Below, in pieces: positions 36,113 to 46,277 of a stretch of DNA of 64,000 nucleotides (the stretch's first letter is position 1; each line of letters begins with the position of its first letter). Below the pieces are notes generated by a model. It did not search any database and was not told the origin of the DNA. It saw only the letters and a program-made list of their open reading frames with translations. The stretch covers positions 401,064 through 465,063 of the forward strand of contig NZ_VTTO01000006.1 of the NCBI RefSeq assembly GCF_008364825.1, written 5' to 3'. The stretch is from Azospirillum sp. B21 (GTDB lineage: Bacteria > Pseudomonadota > Alphaproteobacteria > Azospirillales > Azospirillaceae). A program made the position numbers and the translations under genes.

Positions 36113-37840
36113 ATGAGCAGTCACGCCGGCATCGCCACACCTCCTGCCGCTCCGAGCGGAGCGGGCGGCACCCAAAGCCTGGAACGCGCCATCGCCCTGC
36201 TGCGCGCGGTCGCCGACGCGGGCACCGACGGCGCGCGGCTGGCCGATCTGATGGGCGGGGTCGGGCTGTCGAAGGCGACCACCCACCGGCTGCTGATGGC
36301 ATTGGCGCGCGAAGGGCTGGTGGAGCAGGATGGGCGCAGCAAGCGCTATCACCTGGGGCCGGATCTGGTGGCGCTGGGCGATCTGGCTGCGCTGCGGCAC
36401 CGGCCGGCTCCCCCTGCCCCGCCACAGCCGCCGGAAGCAGCGGCGTCGGTGGCGGCCGAGACGCCGCCGGCCCTGATGGTGAGGCCGTCGGCCTTCCTGC
36501 GGCCGGAGTATCGCGGCCTGTCCATCGCGCTGGCTTCGCTGTTGTGCGACCGTCATGTCCGCGCCGCCGACGGCGCGCGGGCGGCGCTGCTGCATGAAAG
36601 CGTGGCGGGACAGACGACGGAGCTGAGCTTCGCCCGCCTCGCCCACGATTCGGCGCGCTTCGCGACCGTGCTGGCAGGCATGGGGGTGGGCCAGGGCGAC
36701 CGGGTGGCGGTGCTGCTGCCCAAGGGGCCGGAACTGCTGATCACGGCATTGGCGATCTGGCGGCTGGGCGGCGTCTACATGCCGCTGTTCACCACCTACA
36801 CCGCATCGTCCGTGGCGTACCGGCTGGCCGACAGCGATGCGCGAGCCATCGTCACCAACGGCTTCCTGCGCCGCAAGGTACCGCGCGACAACACCCGGCC
36901 GGTGGTGACGGTGGAGGGCGACGAGGCCTTCGGTCCCGACGCGGTGCCCTTCTGGTCGTCGCTGCACGAGGCCGCGCCGCTGGCCGAGGTGGCGCGCTAC
37001 CGGGAAGGCGACGCCTTCGCCCTTATCTACACGTCCGAATCCGAGCCGACGCCGCTGGGCGTCTCGCTTCCGGTCAAGGCGCTGTCGGGGATCGAGCAGT
37101 ACATGCGCATCGGCCTGGACCTGCGCGACGACGACATCTATTGGAACATGGCCGACCCCGGCTGGGCCTATGGCGCCTATTACGGGCTGGTCGGGCCGCT
37201 GCTGCTGGGACGGACGACGATCTTCTGCGACGGCCCCTACGACGTGCGGCAGGGCTACCGCATGCTGACGAAGTTCGGCGTCACCAACCTGACCGCCGCC
37301 CCGTCGCAGATCCGCGCCTGGCACGGCGCCGACCCCGGCGTGTCGCACCAGTTCGCGTTGCGCATCCTGTCGGTGGTGGGCGAACCGCTGCCCCCCGACT
37401 TGATCGCCTGGGCAAACCGGACGGTGAAGGTCCCGCTGCTCGACCAGTATGGCCAGCGCGAGACCGGCATCTTCATCGTGAACCGCTACGACCCCGACGG
37501 GATCGGCCGTTACGAGTCCGAGGAGGTGGATGGCGGCGAGCCGGCCCAGCCGCCCAGCGGTTCGCTCGGCCGGCCGATGCCGGGATTCCGCGTCGTCATC
37601 CTCGACCCCGACGGCCGGGAGGCGCCGGTGGGCGGCGCCGGCGAGATCGCCATCGACGTGGACCATTCGCCGCTGTTCTGGTTCGAATCCTACGCCAACA
37701 ACCCGGAGCGCACCGCCCAGCGCTTCCGTCATGGCCGGCGCTATTACCTGACCGGCGACCGCGCTTTCTTGGACGGCAACGGCAACATCCATTACCGCGG
37801 CCGGGCGTCGGACGCGATCCAGATGCAGCAGGGCGAATAG
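36113..37840 (+). CDS. Fusion regulator: IclR-type HTH joined to a degenerate acyl-CoA synthetase domain
   Basis: A 575-aa protein. Residues about 22-90 are an IclR-type winged helix (SLERAIALLRAV, LSKATTHRLLMALAREGLV, YHLGPDLVALG). After a Pro/Ala linker, residues about 115-575 match medium-chain acyl-CoA synthetases (YWNMADPGWAYGAYYGLVGPLLLG; DQYGQRETG; YYLTGDRAFLDGNGNIHYRGRASD). The P-loop is broken (YTSESEPTPLGV in place of YTSGTTGxPKG), and the chain stops at the A8 hinge, so the lid domain and catalytic Lys are gone. The usual IclR effector domain is absent. A ligand-sensing, non-catalytic role is likely. The start at 36113 was chosen because the operator lies just before it. Confidence 0.85.
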   Translation: MSSHAGIATPPAAPSGAGGTQSLERAIALLRAVADAGTDGARLADLMGGVGLSKATTHRLLMALAREGLVEQDGRSKRYHLGPDLVALGDLAALRHRPAPPAPPQPPEAAASVAAETPPALMVRPSAFLRPEYRGLSIALASLLCDRHVRAADGARAALLHESVAGQTTELSFARLAHDSARFATVLAGMGVGQGDRVAVLLPKGPELLITALAIWRLGGVYMPLFTTYTASSVAYRLADSDARAIVTNGFLRRKVPRDNTRPVVTVEGDEAFGPDAVPFWSSLHEAAPLAEVARYREGDAFALIYTSESEPTPLGVSLPVKALSGIEQYMRIGLDLRDDDIYWNMADPGWAYGAYYGLVGPLLLGRTTIFCDGPYDVRQGYRMLTKFGVTNLTAAPSQIRAWHGADPGVSHQFALRILSVVGEPLPPDLIAWANRTVKVPLLDQYGQRETGIFIVNRYDPDGIGRYESEEVDGGEPAQPPSGSLGRPMPGFRVVILDPDGREAPVGGAGEIAIDVDHSPLFWFESYANNPERTAQRFRHGRRYYLTGDRAFLDGNGNIHYRGRASDAIQMQQGE

Positions 37841-37912
37841 TCATGGACCGCCCTTTTCGGGTATAGATCGCCTCCGGAGATGCGGCAGCCGGAAAAAGCG
37901 CGAAGGACGGGT

Positions 37913-38482
37913 ATGGAATCCAAGACGAAGAACCGCGAATCCTGGCTGGCCGCCGCCTTCGCGGCGCTGGCCGAAGGCGGCGTCGACAAGGTGCGGGTGG
38001 AGGTGCTGGCGAAGGCCCTGAAGGTCACCAAGGGCAGCTTCTATTGGCATTTCCGCGACCGCACCGACCTTATGAACGCCCTGCTCGACAGCTGGAAGCT
38101 GGGCCGCATCGCGGCCATCAAGGAACAGACCCGGCTGGACGGGCGCGAACCGGCGCAGCAGCTGCGCGACCTGCTGGCGCTCTATGGCGGCAGCAAGCCG
38201 CGGGGCATGGCGATAGAGCTGGCGGTGCGCGACTGGGCCCGGCGAGATCCCGAGGCGGAAAGCGTGATCGCCGAGGTCGACCGCGAACGCCTTCACAGCG
38301 TCGCCGGCCTGTTCGTGGCGCTGGGTCTGCCCTCCGACCAAGCCTTCGCCCGCGCCTATCTTTTCTACGCCTTCGCCTTCGGCCAGGGGCTGCTCGCTCC
38401 CGGCGCCGCGGCCGACCGCGCCGAGGTGGTGCGGGCGATCTGCGCCGACGTGCTGGTTCCGGAGGCGCAGACGACCGCTTAG
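37913..38482 (+). CDS. TetR-family transcriptional regulator
   Basis: A 189-aa protein with an N-terminal TetR HTH (VRVEVLAKALKVTKGSFYWHFRDRTDLMNALLD, about 27-59) and an alpha-helical ligand domain. An AAGGACGG site precedes the ATG at 37913; the alternative start at 37880 has no properly spaced site. It lies 72 nt downstream of the IclR fusion gene on the same strand and ends 7 nt before the convergent chemoreceptor gene. Its ligand and targets are unknown. Confidence 0.87.
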   Translation: MESKTKNRESWLAAAFAALAEGGVDKVRVEVLAKALKVTKGSFYWHFRDRTDLMNALLDSWKLGRIAAIKEQTRLDGREPAQQLRDLLALYGGSKPRGMAIELAVRDWARRDPEAESVIAEVDRERLHSVAGLFVALGLPSDQAFARAYLFYAFAFGQGLLAPGAAADRAEVVRAICADVLVPEAQTTA

Positions 38483-38489
38483 AAGAGGT

Positions 38490-41456
38490 TCAGGGCGTAT
38501 AGGCCAGCCGCACATTGCCCCAATGGCGGCCGCGCACGACGATCGGCGCATCGACCTCCTTAAGGCGCACCATCCGGCCGCCGCCCATATCGCGGCGATA
38601 GGCCTGCAGCAGGAACGGCCGGGTGTTGCGCGCGGCGGCAAGGCCCGACCGGTCGGCGAAGACGCGGCGGTTGCGGCAATTGGCGGTGTTCCAGGCGGGG
38701 TCGCCCGGCCGCTGCGGCTCGGAATAGCGGCTGTTGTGGGTCGGCACATAACCGACGCTGTTGGCCGCCACGCAGAGCTGAAAGCGGGGGTTGGAGGCCA
38801 GGACCGGCTCCTGGATCGCCGGGAACAGGCGGTCGGTCAACTCCGTGAAGGGGGCCAGCGCCTGTTCGGGGTCGCTGCCGGCAATGGGGGCCAAATCGGT
38901 GGAGAACAGCGCCTCCTCACCGATGCTGCCACTGGAAAGAGCGCTTTCCAGAGCCTTGGACAGGGCCGCGGCAGTGTTCTGCGCAGTGCGGATGACATCG
39001 GAATCGGCCTCCACCATCGCGCGATAGGCCCGGCCCAGCCGGTCCGCCTGAACATCGGACAGCTCGTCGAAGGCCAGATGCAGGCCGAGGTCGCTGATCC
39101 CGGCGACGACGGCCGGCAGGTCGCCGACATCGCGCAACGTCACGGTCAGCCGCGTCTGCTCGGCAAACGGGGGAAGCCCCGTGCCCTCCACCAGCATCCC
39201 CTCGAGCGACAGGTCCAGCATGGTGGCGGTGCGGCGGTCGTCGGCCAGGACCAGCGTGACGGGCTCTTCGCAGGGGATCCGGTCGGACATGCGGCGGTCG
39301 CCGGCAACCGACTGGCGGAGCGCGATGACCAGACGGCGCTTCAGGTCGGCGACGGCGGTCTGGGTATCGGCCATCCGGCGGCTGACGTCGGTGGCGATGC
39401 CGGTGATCTCGTCGGCCTGATCGCGGATATGCAGGACGCTGACCGACACCTGCGATGCCCCGCCGGCCGAGTTGGTGGCGCTGCGCCCGATCTCCCCGTT
39501 GGCGGCGGATTGCTCCTCCACCGCGGCGGCGGTGGCAGCGGCGGCCTCGTCGATCTCCTCGATCACGGAAATGACGGTCTGGATCGCCGTGACGCTGCCG
39601 CCGACCGCCTGCTTCAGCTGGTCGATCTGGCGGGCGATGTCTTCGGTCGCCCGCGCCGTCTGGTTGGCGAGCGCCTTCACCTCGCTGGCGACCACGGCGA
39701 AGCCCTTGCCGGCCTCCCCGGCCCGCGCCGCCTCGATGGTGGCATTCAGTGCCAGCAGGTTTGTCTGGCCGGCGATCTCGTTGATCAGGTTGGCGACCTT
39801 GGCGATCTCTTCCGTCGCCAGTTCCATCTGGCCGATGGCGGAGGCGGAACCGCGGGCGCTGTCCACCGCCCGCCGGGCCACCTCGCTGGACCGGGCGGCC
39901 TGCCGCGCGATCTCGTGCCCGGCACTGTTCAGCTCCTCCGTCGCGGCGGCGACCGACTGGGCATTGGCGCTGGCTTGCTCCGAAGCCGCCGACACCACCA
40001 TCGTGTTCTCCCGCACCACGCCCAGGGCCTGCATCAGATGCTGGATGCCGTCGCCGGCGCGGTTGCTGGTCAGCTCCACCCCCATCCAGGTGGAGTCCAG
40101 GTCGCTTTCGATCGACTTGCAGGTCTCCAGCAGGGCTTGGCGGGTCAGCGCTTTCTGCCGCAGTTCGGTCTCGTGCTTCTCGTGGGCGGCATAGGCCAAC
40201 TTCGCCTTCATCGCGTTCAGTTCGGACGCGACGCGGGCGAATTCCGGCACGCTGATCGGCGTCATCGGATCGGTGAGAGCGCCGCGGGCGATGCGCTCGA
40301 ACGTCTGTTCCAGGACCGACAGCGGACGGCGCACCGTGCGCAGGATCAGCCAGCCGAACAGGGCGGCGAGCACGCAGCTCAGCAGTACCGCCGCGGCGAC
40401 CGCGGCGATGCGCCGACTATGGTCGGCTTCGGCCTTGTCGAACTCCTCCCGCGCCACCCGGATCTGGAGTTCCAGCAGCGCATCCGACACCCGGCGCAGT
40501 TCGGCGAAGGCGGGCCGGACGGTGCCGCGCAGATGGGCGTCAAGCGCGGCTCCGTTCTTCTCCCGTGCCAGGGCCAGGGCCGGACCGATGCCGGACTGGA
40601 GATAGGAGCCGACCAGCGGCTTGAACCGGTCGGCGAGAACCGCCTCCTCCGGCGTCAGGTAGGTGGCGAGATAGGCGGTCAGCAGCCGCTGCATGGCTGC
40701 GGTGTTGCCGGCGACCGCGGACTCGACGGTTGTGAGGTCTCCGGTCCCCTTGCCGGCCTGAAGATCGGCGGCAAAATCGGTCAGGCGCTGCCGGCTGTCG
40801 CGGGCGAGATTCTGGATTTCGCCGATCTGATAGGCGGGAACGGTCCGGTCCTCATACACCGTGCGAAGCGACCGGTTGGAGGCCTCCATGCCGTTCAGGC
40901 CGAGCCAGCCGGCCGCCAGCATCGCCAGGATCAGCAGCACCATCACCCCGGCCAGACGTCCGGACAGGCTGGACCACGCCTTGGCGGCGGCCCGGCCAGC
41001 GCGGCTGCGGCGGACGAGCGCGCCCTGGCTCAGCACCACCGCCGCACGTCCGTCGCGCATCGCCGTATACAGGGCATCGGCCTCCGCGATCTCGTCGCGC
41101 GATGGTTTGGAGCGGATGGAGATATAGCCGGTGACGGCGCCGTTCTCGATCACCGGGGTGACGTTGGCGCGCACCCAGTAGAAATCGCCGGACCTGGTCC
41201 GGTTCTTCACCAGCCCTTCCCAGGGCCGCCCCGACTTCACGGTCGCCCACAGGTCGGCGAAGGCCTCCTTGGGCATGTGGGGATGGCGGACGAGGTTGTG
41301 CGGAGCGCCGATCAGCTCATGTTCGTCGAAACCGCTGATCTCGACGAAAGCCTGGTTCACGAAGGTGATCCGCCCGCCGGTGTCGGTGCGCGACACCAGG
41401 GGGACGCCTTCGGTCAGATGGACCTCACGGTCGGTGATCGGGGTGTTGACACGCAT
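38490..41456 (-). CDS. Methyl-accepting chemotaxis protein with PAS, PilZ and extra C-terminal domain
   Basis: About 988 aa. In order: Aer-like PAS domain (about 10-120, with NLVRHPHMP), TM1 (about 169-186), four-helix-bundle-like periplasmic region (185-338), TM2 (340-362), HAMP (363-415), MCP signalling domain (440-690, with conserved tip [21 protein letters not shown]), a PilZ domain (about 708-790, DRR-x-SDR and DLSLEGM) and a C-terminal domain (about 870-988, [25 protein letters not shown]). It senses redox or energy state, with c-di-GMP input through PilZ. The start at 41456 gives the native PAS N-terminus. Confidence 0.92.
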   Translation of the reverse strand: MRVNTPITDREVHLTEGVPLVSRTDTGGRITFVNQAFVEISGFDEHELIGAPHNLVRHPHMPKEAFADLWATVKSGRPWEGLVKNRTRSGDFYWVRANVTPVIENGAVTGYISIRSKPSRDEIAEADALYTAMRDGRAAVVLSQGALVRRSRAGRAAAKAWSSLSGRLAGVMVLLILAMLAAGWLGLNGMEASNRSLRTVYEDRTVPAYQIGEIQNLARDSRQRLTDFAADLQAGKGTGDLTTVESAVAGNTAAMQRLLTAYLATYLTPEEAVLADRFKPLVGSYLQSGIGPALALAREKNGAALDAHLRGTVRPAFAELRRVSDALLELQIRVAREEFDKAEADHSRRIAAVAAAVLLSCVLAALFGWLILRTVRRPLSVLEQTFERIARGALTDPMTPISVPEFARVASELNAMKAKLAYAAHEKHETELRQKALTRQALLETCKSIESDLDSTWMGVELTSNRAGDGIQHLMQALGVVRENTMVVSAASEQASANAQSVAAATEELNSAGHEIARQAARSSEVARRAVDSARGSASAIGQMELATEEIAKVANLINEIAGQTNLLALNATIEAARAGEAGKGFAVVASEVKALANQTARATEDIARQIDQLKQAVGGSVTAIQTVISVIEEIDEAAAATAAAVEEQSAANGEIGRSATNSAGGASQVSVSVLHIRDQADEITGIATDVSRRMADTQTAVADLKRRLVIALRQSVAGDRRMSDRIPCEEPVTLVLADDRRTATMLDLSLEGMLVEGTGLPPFAEQTRLTVTLRDVGDLPAVVAGISDLGLHLAFDELSDVQADRLGRAYRAMVEADSDVIRTAQNTAAALSKALESALSSGSIGEEALFSTDLAPIAGSDPEQALAPFTELTDRLFPAIQEPVLASNPRFQLCVAANSVGYVPTHNSRYSEPQRPGDPAWNTANCRNRRVFADRSGLAAARNTRPFLLQAYRRDMGGGRMVRLKEVDAPIVVRGRHWGNVRLAYTP

Positions 41457-41730
41457 GACGCGGTTCCGCTCCAGCCAAAGCCTTGCAAAAAGCGGTCGGG
41501 CGTGGAGGCGAAAACTGCAGCGCCGGACGACCGCATCGGTCGCACCCCCGAACCGGACGTTGCACTGCAAGCGGCATGCCGCCAAAATTGACAGCGACCG
41601 AACAATCTGTGTGGCGCAATACAACGGTAAGGCGATTTCCACCCGCCGAACTTGTCGCAAAATGCGTCCGGAAAAGAATGGCGGGCGCGGCGCACGATGC
41701 AAACTGAAAAAAGCTGAACTGCCTAATTGT
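41457..41730. other. Gene-free region upstream of the chemoreceptor gene
   Basis: About 270 bp without a supported gene, somewhat richer in A/T at 41580-41730. It should contain the chemoreceptor promoter; no sigma-specific motif could be assigned. Confidence 0.4.
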
Positions 41731-42225
41731 TTAGCCGCGCAACGAACCTGCGGACAATCCATCGAGCGGAATGGCGGTGACGCTTTTGACCTCTTCCATC
41801 ACCGCATAGGTATGGGTTTCCCGCACGCCGCGCGCGGTGGACAGCAGTTCGCCCAGGAACAGGCGGTATTCGTTCATGTCGCGCACCCGCGCCTTGACCA
41901 GATAGTCGAAGCCGCCGGCGACCATGTGGCATTCCATGATCTGCGGCATGCGCAGCACGGTGGCCTTGAAGTCGTCGAAATTGTCGGGCGTCGTGCGGTC
42001 CAGCACCACTTCCACGAAGACCAGCATCTCCGCTTCCAACCGGTGCGGGTCGAGCAGCGCGACATAGCGCTGGATGATGCCGTCCGCCTGCAGCCGCTTC
42101 ACCCGCTCCAGGCAGGCGGCCGGGCTCAGGTTGATGCGACGGGCCAGCTCGACATTGCTGAGGCGTCCATCCTCCTGCAGTTCACGCAGGATCTTGATGT
42201 CGGTGGGATCGAGGCTGCGGTCCAT
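41731..42225 (-). CDS. Lrp/AsnC-family transcriptional regulator
   Basis: A 164-aa protein with N-terminal HTH ([40 protein letters not shown]) and C-terminal RAM domain ([35 protein letters not shown]). It resembles PutR/BkdR-type Lrp regulators acting on amino-acid catabolism. The start at 42225 begins exactly at the usual MDRSLDPTD; longer in-frame starts add a low-complexity tail. No target operon is obvious beside it. Confidence 0.9.
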   Translation of the reverse strand: MDRSLDPTDIKILRELQEDGRLSNVELARRINLSPAACLERVKRLQADGIIQRYVALLDPHRLEAEMLVFVEVVLDRTTPDNFDDFKATVLRMPQIMECHMVAGGFDYLVKARVRDMNEYRLFLGELLSTARGVRETHTYAVMEEVKSVTAIPLDGLSAGSLRG

Positions 42226-42361
42226 CGGCGGCTCGGAATGCTGTTCGGCAGGCCGCCCCGATCTTCGGGCAAAGAACGGGGCCACCCCGGAACCGACCAT
42301 AGCAGGAACGGCGCCGACCGCGCCACTCCGAAGCCTGTTCGCCGGTGAGGGGCGGACGCCG

Positions 42362-43969
42362 TCACGCCGCCAGCGGCAGCATCACCGTCATGCGCAGCCC
42401 GCCGGTCGGGCGGTTTTGGGCGCTGACGCGGCCGCCGAAGGCCTCGATGTTGCGGCGGACGATCCACAAGCCGATGCCGAAATGCGCGGCCCCGGCCTGA
42501 TGAGCAGCCGATTCGTCCTCCGGCATGCCGCGGCCGGGTTCGCGGTGGGAGAAGTAGCGCTCGAAGATGCGTTCCAGGTTGGCCGGATCGACGCCCGGTC
42601 CTTCGTCGTCCACCACCAGCTCGGCCCAGCGGCCGTTGCGGGTCAGGCGGACGCTGACGGCGGAGTCGGCCGGCGAGAAGCTGACGGCGTTCTCCACCAG
42701 ATTCTCGACGATGGTTTCCAGCGTCTCTTCGCTGGCCCGCACCACCAGCCCGGCATCGATGCGCGAGCGCATGTGCAGTCGCCGTTCGGCCAGCAGACCG
42801 GTATAACCGCCGGCCATCCGCTCCACCAGCGACGACAGGTCGACGCGGCGGCGCGAGGGGGCCAGCAGGTCGGCTGCCGCCTCGTCCATGCGGCGGGCGA
42901 AGGACACCAGCCCGTCCAGCTTGTCCAGCGACTTCTCGATCATCGTCAGCGCGCGCTGGCTGCGGGCGTTCTCCGCCGGCAGGGCGCGGCGCAGCGGCTC
43001 CACCGACTGGCGGATCACGGCGATCGGCGTCTTGAAGGCGTGGGCGTTGTCTTCCGCCGCACGGCGCAGCGACTGGGCGCTGTCGCGCAACGTGGAAACG
43101 AGACGGTCGAAATCCTCCGCCACCCCGGCCAGTTCCGGCACGGTGTTGCGCGCGGCGAAGGAGGCGCTGCGGCCCTCATGGTCGGGGGTATCCTCGCCGC
43201 CGACGATGCGGCGGGCAAGATCGCCGAAACGGTTCAGGTTGCGCCAGACCCCGGCCAGCACCGCCAGCACCAGGGCCGCCATCGCCAGATAGATCGCCGC
43301 GGCGGCCTGGACCGCCGGCGTGCTCCAATAGGGACGGCCGATGGAGGACGAGATGTAGGCCTCGGTCGCATGGCTGGTCACCAGCGCCCAGCAGCCGAAG
43401 CTGGTCTTGATCGGGGTGATGGAGGACAGCACCTCCTCGCCGCCTTCGGCATGGGGAACACGCATCGCCAGCGTGGAGTTGCCGGCACAGCTCGACCCCA
43501 GCCGGTCCAGCACACCCTGTTCGAGCAGCAGGCGCCGTTCGGCATCGATGTCGGCGGTCGACAGGCTGGGCGCCGCCGCGACATAGAAGAAGGGTTCCGG
43601 TCCGGTCCTGAGCGCCGCGGTCCCGGTGGCCGCCACGCGCGGACGCACCAGCAGCTTCAGCCGCGTGCGGTCGTCGCCGTAGCGGGCCAGCGCGCTGCTG
43701 AGACTGGGCAGCGCCGTGCGGTCGACACCCAGAAGTTCCGGTTCCAGCGCCCGGGCGATCAGTTCACCCTGGCGCTGGGCGCTTTTCAGCAGGAGCTGCT
43801 GCGAGGCCTCGTCGGCGCGCTGGAACTGGTCGTAGAGCAGAACCGGCACGGCGACGAAGACGACGGTGAGCAGCACCAGCCGGCTCGCCATCGAACGCCA
43901 CAGCCAAAGCAGGCGGGCGGACGCTTGTCTGGGCGCCCGCATCGCAAGGTCACTCGGCAGCAGCGCCAT
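42362..43969 (-). CDS. Membrane sensor histidine kinase (ChvG-like)
   Basis: A 535-aa kinase with TM1 (about 29-47), a periplasmic sensor (about 50-215), TM2 (about 218-240), a HAMP-like linker and a HisKA helix with phospho-acceptor His310 (NAHAFKTP). A HATPase domain follows, with N-box ENLVENAVSFSP, G1 VDDEGPGVD and G2 FGIGLWIV. It overlaps the upstream response-regulator gene by 20 bp, so kinase and regulator are coproduced. The arrangement recalls the envelope-stress ChvG/ChvI pair of alphaproteobacteria. The stimulus is unknown. Confidence 0.88.
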   Translation of the reverse strand: MALLPSDLAMRAPRQASARLLWLWRSMASRLVLLTVVFVAVPVLLYDQFQRADEASQQLLLKSAQRQGELIARALEPELLGVDRTALPSLSSALARYGDDRTRLKLLVRPRVAATGTAALRTGPEPFFYVAAAPSLSTADIDAERRLLLEQGVLDRLGSSCAGNSTLAMRVPHAEGGEEVLSSITPIKTSFGCWALVTSHATEAYISSSIGRPYWSTPAVQAAAAIYLAMAALVLAVLAGVWRNLNRFGDLARRIVGGEDTPDHEGRSASFAARNTVPELAGVAEDFDRLVSTLRDSAQSLRRAAEDNAHAFKTPIAVIRQSVEPLRRALPAENARSQRALTMIEKSLDKLDGLVSFARRMDEAAADLLAPSRRRVDLSSLVERMAGGYTGLLAERRLHMRSRIDAGLVVRASEETLETIVENLVENAVSFSPADSAVSVRLTRNGRWAELVVDDEGPGVDPANLERIFERYFSHREPGRGMPEDESAAHQAGAAHFGIGLWIVRRNIEAFGGRVSAQNRPTGGLRMTVMLPLAA

Positions 43970-44819
43970 TGATCAGCATGTCCTCGCTCATTCCACCGCG
44001 CTGGCCATTGCGCGTGCCGTTGCCCGGGGCAGTGTCCACGCCGTCCTCGTCGCCGCCCTGGGCCGGGTTCTCACCCTTGCCCCAGCGATAGCCGAAGCCC
44101 GGATAGTTCTCGATGCAGGCGAAGTTGGCGTCGACCGAACGGAACTTCTGGCGGATGCGCTTGATGAAGGCGCGAACGTTGGCGCGGTAGCCCGACGGGC
44201 CGTAGCCGGCGACGAAGCCCTTGCCGTGGACGAGGTCGTAGATCTCGCGGTAGGACACGTCCTCTTCCGGGCGGGTCGACATCAGCTTGACGATGTTGAA
44301 CTCGGTCAGCGTCAGATCGATGCGCTTGCCCTTCCAGAAGGCGCGGCTGTTGTCCAGGCGCAGCTCCAACTCGCCCAGGCGATGCATGGTGGCGTTGCCG
44401 CCGGTCTCCGCCTCCTCGGCACCCTTGACCGCATCGCCCTTGGTGCCGTCCAGGATCAGGCGCATGCGCTTCAGCAGGATCGACAGGCTGCGCGACTTCT
44501 CCACGAAGTCCAGCGCGCCGCCGGCCAGCGCCGCCTCTTCATAAATCTGGTCGGACAGGACGGTCAGGAAGATCACCGGGGTGGCGATGCCGCGGGCGCG
44601 CATCTGGCGCAGGACGTCGATGCCGTCCAGCTTGGGCATGCGCCAGTCCAGCAGGACGATGTCGACCGATCCGTCGTCAGCGAAGAAATCGAGCGCCGGT
44701 TCGCCGCGGTCGAAGGTGATGACCTCGTATCCCTCGTCGCCGAGGTTGAGGCTGAGCGACTCACGGAACAGATCGTCGTCGTCCACCAGAGCGATGCGGG
44801 CAATGGTCGGTTCGGTCAT
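43950..44819 (-). CDS. DNA-binding response regulator (OmpR/ChvI-like)
   Basis: A 289-aa protein with a receiver domain (IALVDDDD acidic pocket, phospho-acceptor Asp58 in LLLDWRMP) and an OmpR-type winged helix (about 155-250, ending NYPGFGYRW). A Gly/Asp-rich tail of about 35 residues follows. The start at 44819 was chosen because AAGGGA lies 9 nt upstream; an ORF from 44933 would overlap the lipoprotein gene. Its ATG is 28 nt downstream of the lipoprotein stop. The LTEFNIVKLMSTRPEEDVSYREIYD segment contains the transactivation loop. Confidence 0.88.
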   Translation of the reverse strand: MTEPTIARIALVDDDDLFRESLSLNLGDEGYEVITFDRGEPALDFFADDGSVDIVLLDWRMPKLDGIDVLRQMRARGIATPVIFLTVLSDQIYEEAALAGGALDFVEKSRSLSILLKRMRLILDGTKGDAVKGAEEAETGGNATMHRLGELELRLDNSRAFWKGKRIDLTLTEFNIVKLMSTRPEEDVSYREIYDLVHGKGFVAGYGPSGYRANVRAFIKRIRQKFRSVDANFACIENYPGFGYRWGKGENPAQGGDEDGVDTAPGNGTRNGQRGGMSEDMLINGAAAE

Positions 44820-44847
44820 TGCGGACATTCCCTTGTTCGACTCCGCC

Positions 44848-45561
44848 TTACTGAATCCCGGGGCGGACAGGGCGCCCTGCGTCAGCGTGAGCGAGGAGTT
44901 GGGCGAAGCATCGGTGGTCGGCGTCAGGGACATTTTGGCTGCTCTTCATATCGTAGGAGAGGGCGCGGAAGTCCTGGGACGAGGTCATATCCATGAAGAA
45001 GAAGACCTTGAGGGTGCAGTCACCCTTGGAATACCGCCAGATCTTGGCGGGAGGCGCCTCTTCCCTTGCAACAGGGGACCCCAGGAGGTTGAGAGTCTGG
45101 ACTTCGTCCAGCCCGACAAGACTGTCGGGGTCGGCGTTGGTGGTTGCGGGAGGGGTGGGCGTCAGCCCCACGGCCGGCCCCACGGCCGGCATGGCCGAGG
45201 CGTTCGCCGTCCGGGGGTCGATGGCCGCCAATTGGGTGGCGGCGGTATTGGCGTCGGTGCTGGCCGCCGCCACATCGCCGTTCGTCACCGGCGGGCCCGG
45301 CTGCGGCATAGGCAGGTTCGGCGCCAGCGATGCGGAGTCGGCAATCTTGCGGGCCGGCTTCTGCCTGGGCACCGGCGGGGAAGCCGGACGGGCGTTCGGG
45401 TTGGCGGCCGACATATCAGGTCCGCCCCATCCCGGCCCGGCCGTGTTGGCCGGGCAGCCGGCCAGCAGCAGGACCGCGACCAGCAGGCCCGCATGTCGGC
45501 CCCGGCCGGCGGCGTAGGCGCCGAACTGCGCCACATCGCGGAGGACTGCCGGCACGGTCAT
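44848..45561 (-). CDS. Putative lipoprotein, function unknown
   Basis: A 237-aa protein with lipobox LLLAGC (Cys about 36), a long Pro/Ala/Thr-rich disordered middle (about 40-145) and a compact C-terminal part (DSLVGLDEVQTLNLLGSPVAREEAPPAKIWRYSKGDCTLKVFFFMD). This part resembles small SmpA/BamE-like lipoprotein segments, where LxGxP...W.Y....C.L..F is common. It lies directly upstream of the two-component genes on the same strand and may modulate envelope-stress sensing. The BamE-like comparison is tentative. Confidence 0.75.
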   Translation of the reverse strand: MTVPAVLRDVAQFGAYAAGRGRHAGLLVAVLLLAGCPANTAGPGWGGPDMSAANPNARPASPPVPRQKPARKIADSASLAPNLPMPQPGPPVTNGDVAAASTDANTAATQLAAIDPRTANASAMPAVGPAVGLTPTPPATTNADPDSLVGLDEVQTLNLLGSPVAREEAPPAKIWRYSKGDCTLKVFFFMDMTSSQDFRALSYDMKSSQNVPDADHRCFAQLLAHADAGRPVRPGIQ

Positions 45562-46277
45562 GGGGGCGAGCCTTTCAAATGCTGGAGGGCAAACACTGGA
45601 GGGACGAACACGAGATGGTTGGCTATAGCGGCATTAACACGGAACCGGGCGTTTCCATCTGACCGCAAATTTTACTTCGCGTCAGAGTTGGAGTTGACCG
45701 CGTCTGATGACCCTAAACTCAGTCCATCCTGGTTAATGGCGCGTTAAAGCCACAGCAGATACCCCCATTTTGCGAAAACCTACCAATATTTTGCGAATTT
45801 TCGTTTGAATTTCGAGAGAAAGCGTCAGGAGAACTCCCCGCGCTTTGCTCAAAAGTGGTACACAATTGGGTCAGGTCCATTCTGCGTCGACCGCTTTGTA
45901 GGGTACAGGCGGAGGGCGACAGGACGTGACAGGAATGAGGCAGGAAGATGGCCGGGGTCGGAGGGGAATGAGGCCGTCGTGGGCCGAAGGCCAAAAACAA
46001 TCGGCGGCGGAGCCACCCGGGTATGGCTCCGCCGCCGCTCAGCCGGACGGGCAACAGTTCATGTGGCGGCGCGCATGACAGCGGCCGCAGGGCGTTGCCT
46101 CTGGAACTCCAGCCGTGGTTCCGGCCGGCCGTCAAGCCGGTCGGCGTCGTGGGAACAATGCATTTTCGGCACCATCCGTCACGGTCGCCATCATGCGCCG
46201 GACGGACGGCGCAGTCAAGTTTGCATTACGTACAATTTAGTGTTTCTGCTATCCAAGCGGTTTGGGGAGCTGGACAT
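45562..46277. other. Gene-free border region left of the accessory island
   Basis: About 700 bp with no supported gene. Composition shifts from GC-rich host sequence to a mixed, less biased sequence. It contains a strong hairpin at 46003-46036. The open frames here have no domain-like content. Confidence 0.5.
46003..46036 (-). terminator. Perfect 13-bp hairpin, possible minus-strand terminator
   Basis: GGCGGCGGAGCCA pairs with TGGCTCCGCCGCC around an 8-nt loop. On the minus strand a GATTGTTTTTGG tract follows within a few nt, like an intrinsic terminator. No minus-strand gene lies just upstream now, so it may be left from a gene displaced by the island. Confidence 0.45.

Noticed and set aside
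45719..46135. 138-aa minus-strand open frame at the island border
   Set aside because: Low-complexity Arg/Pro/Ser composition, crosses the hairpin at 46003, no domain pattern and no ribosome site.
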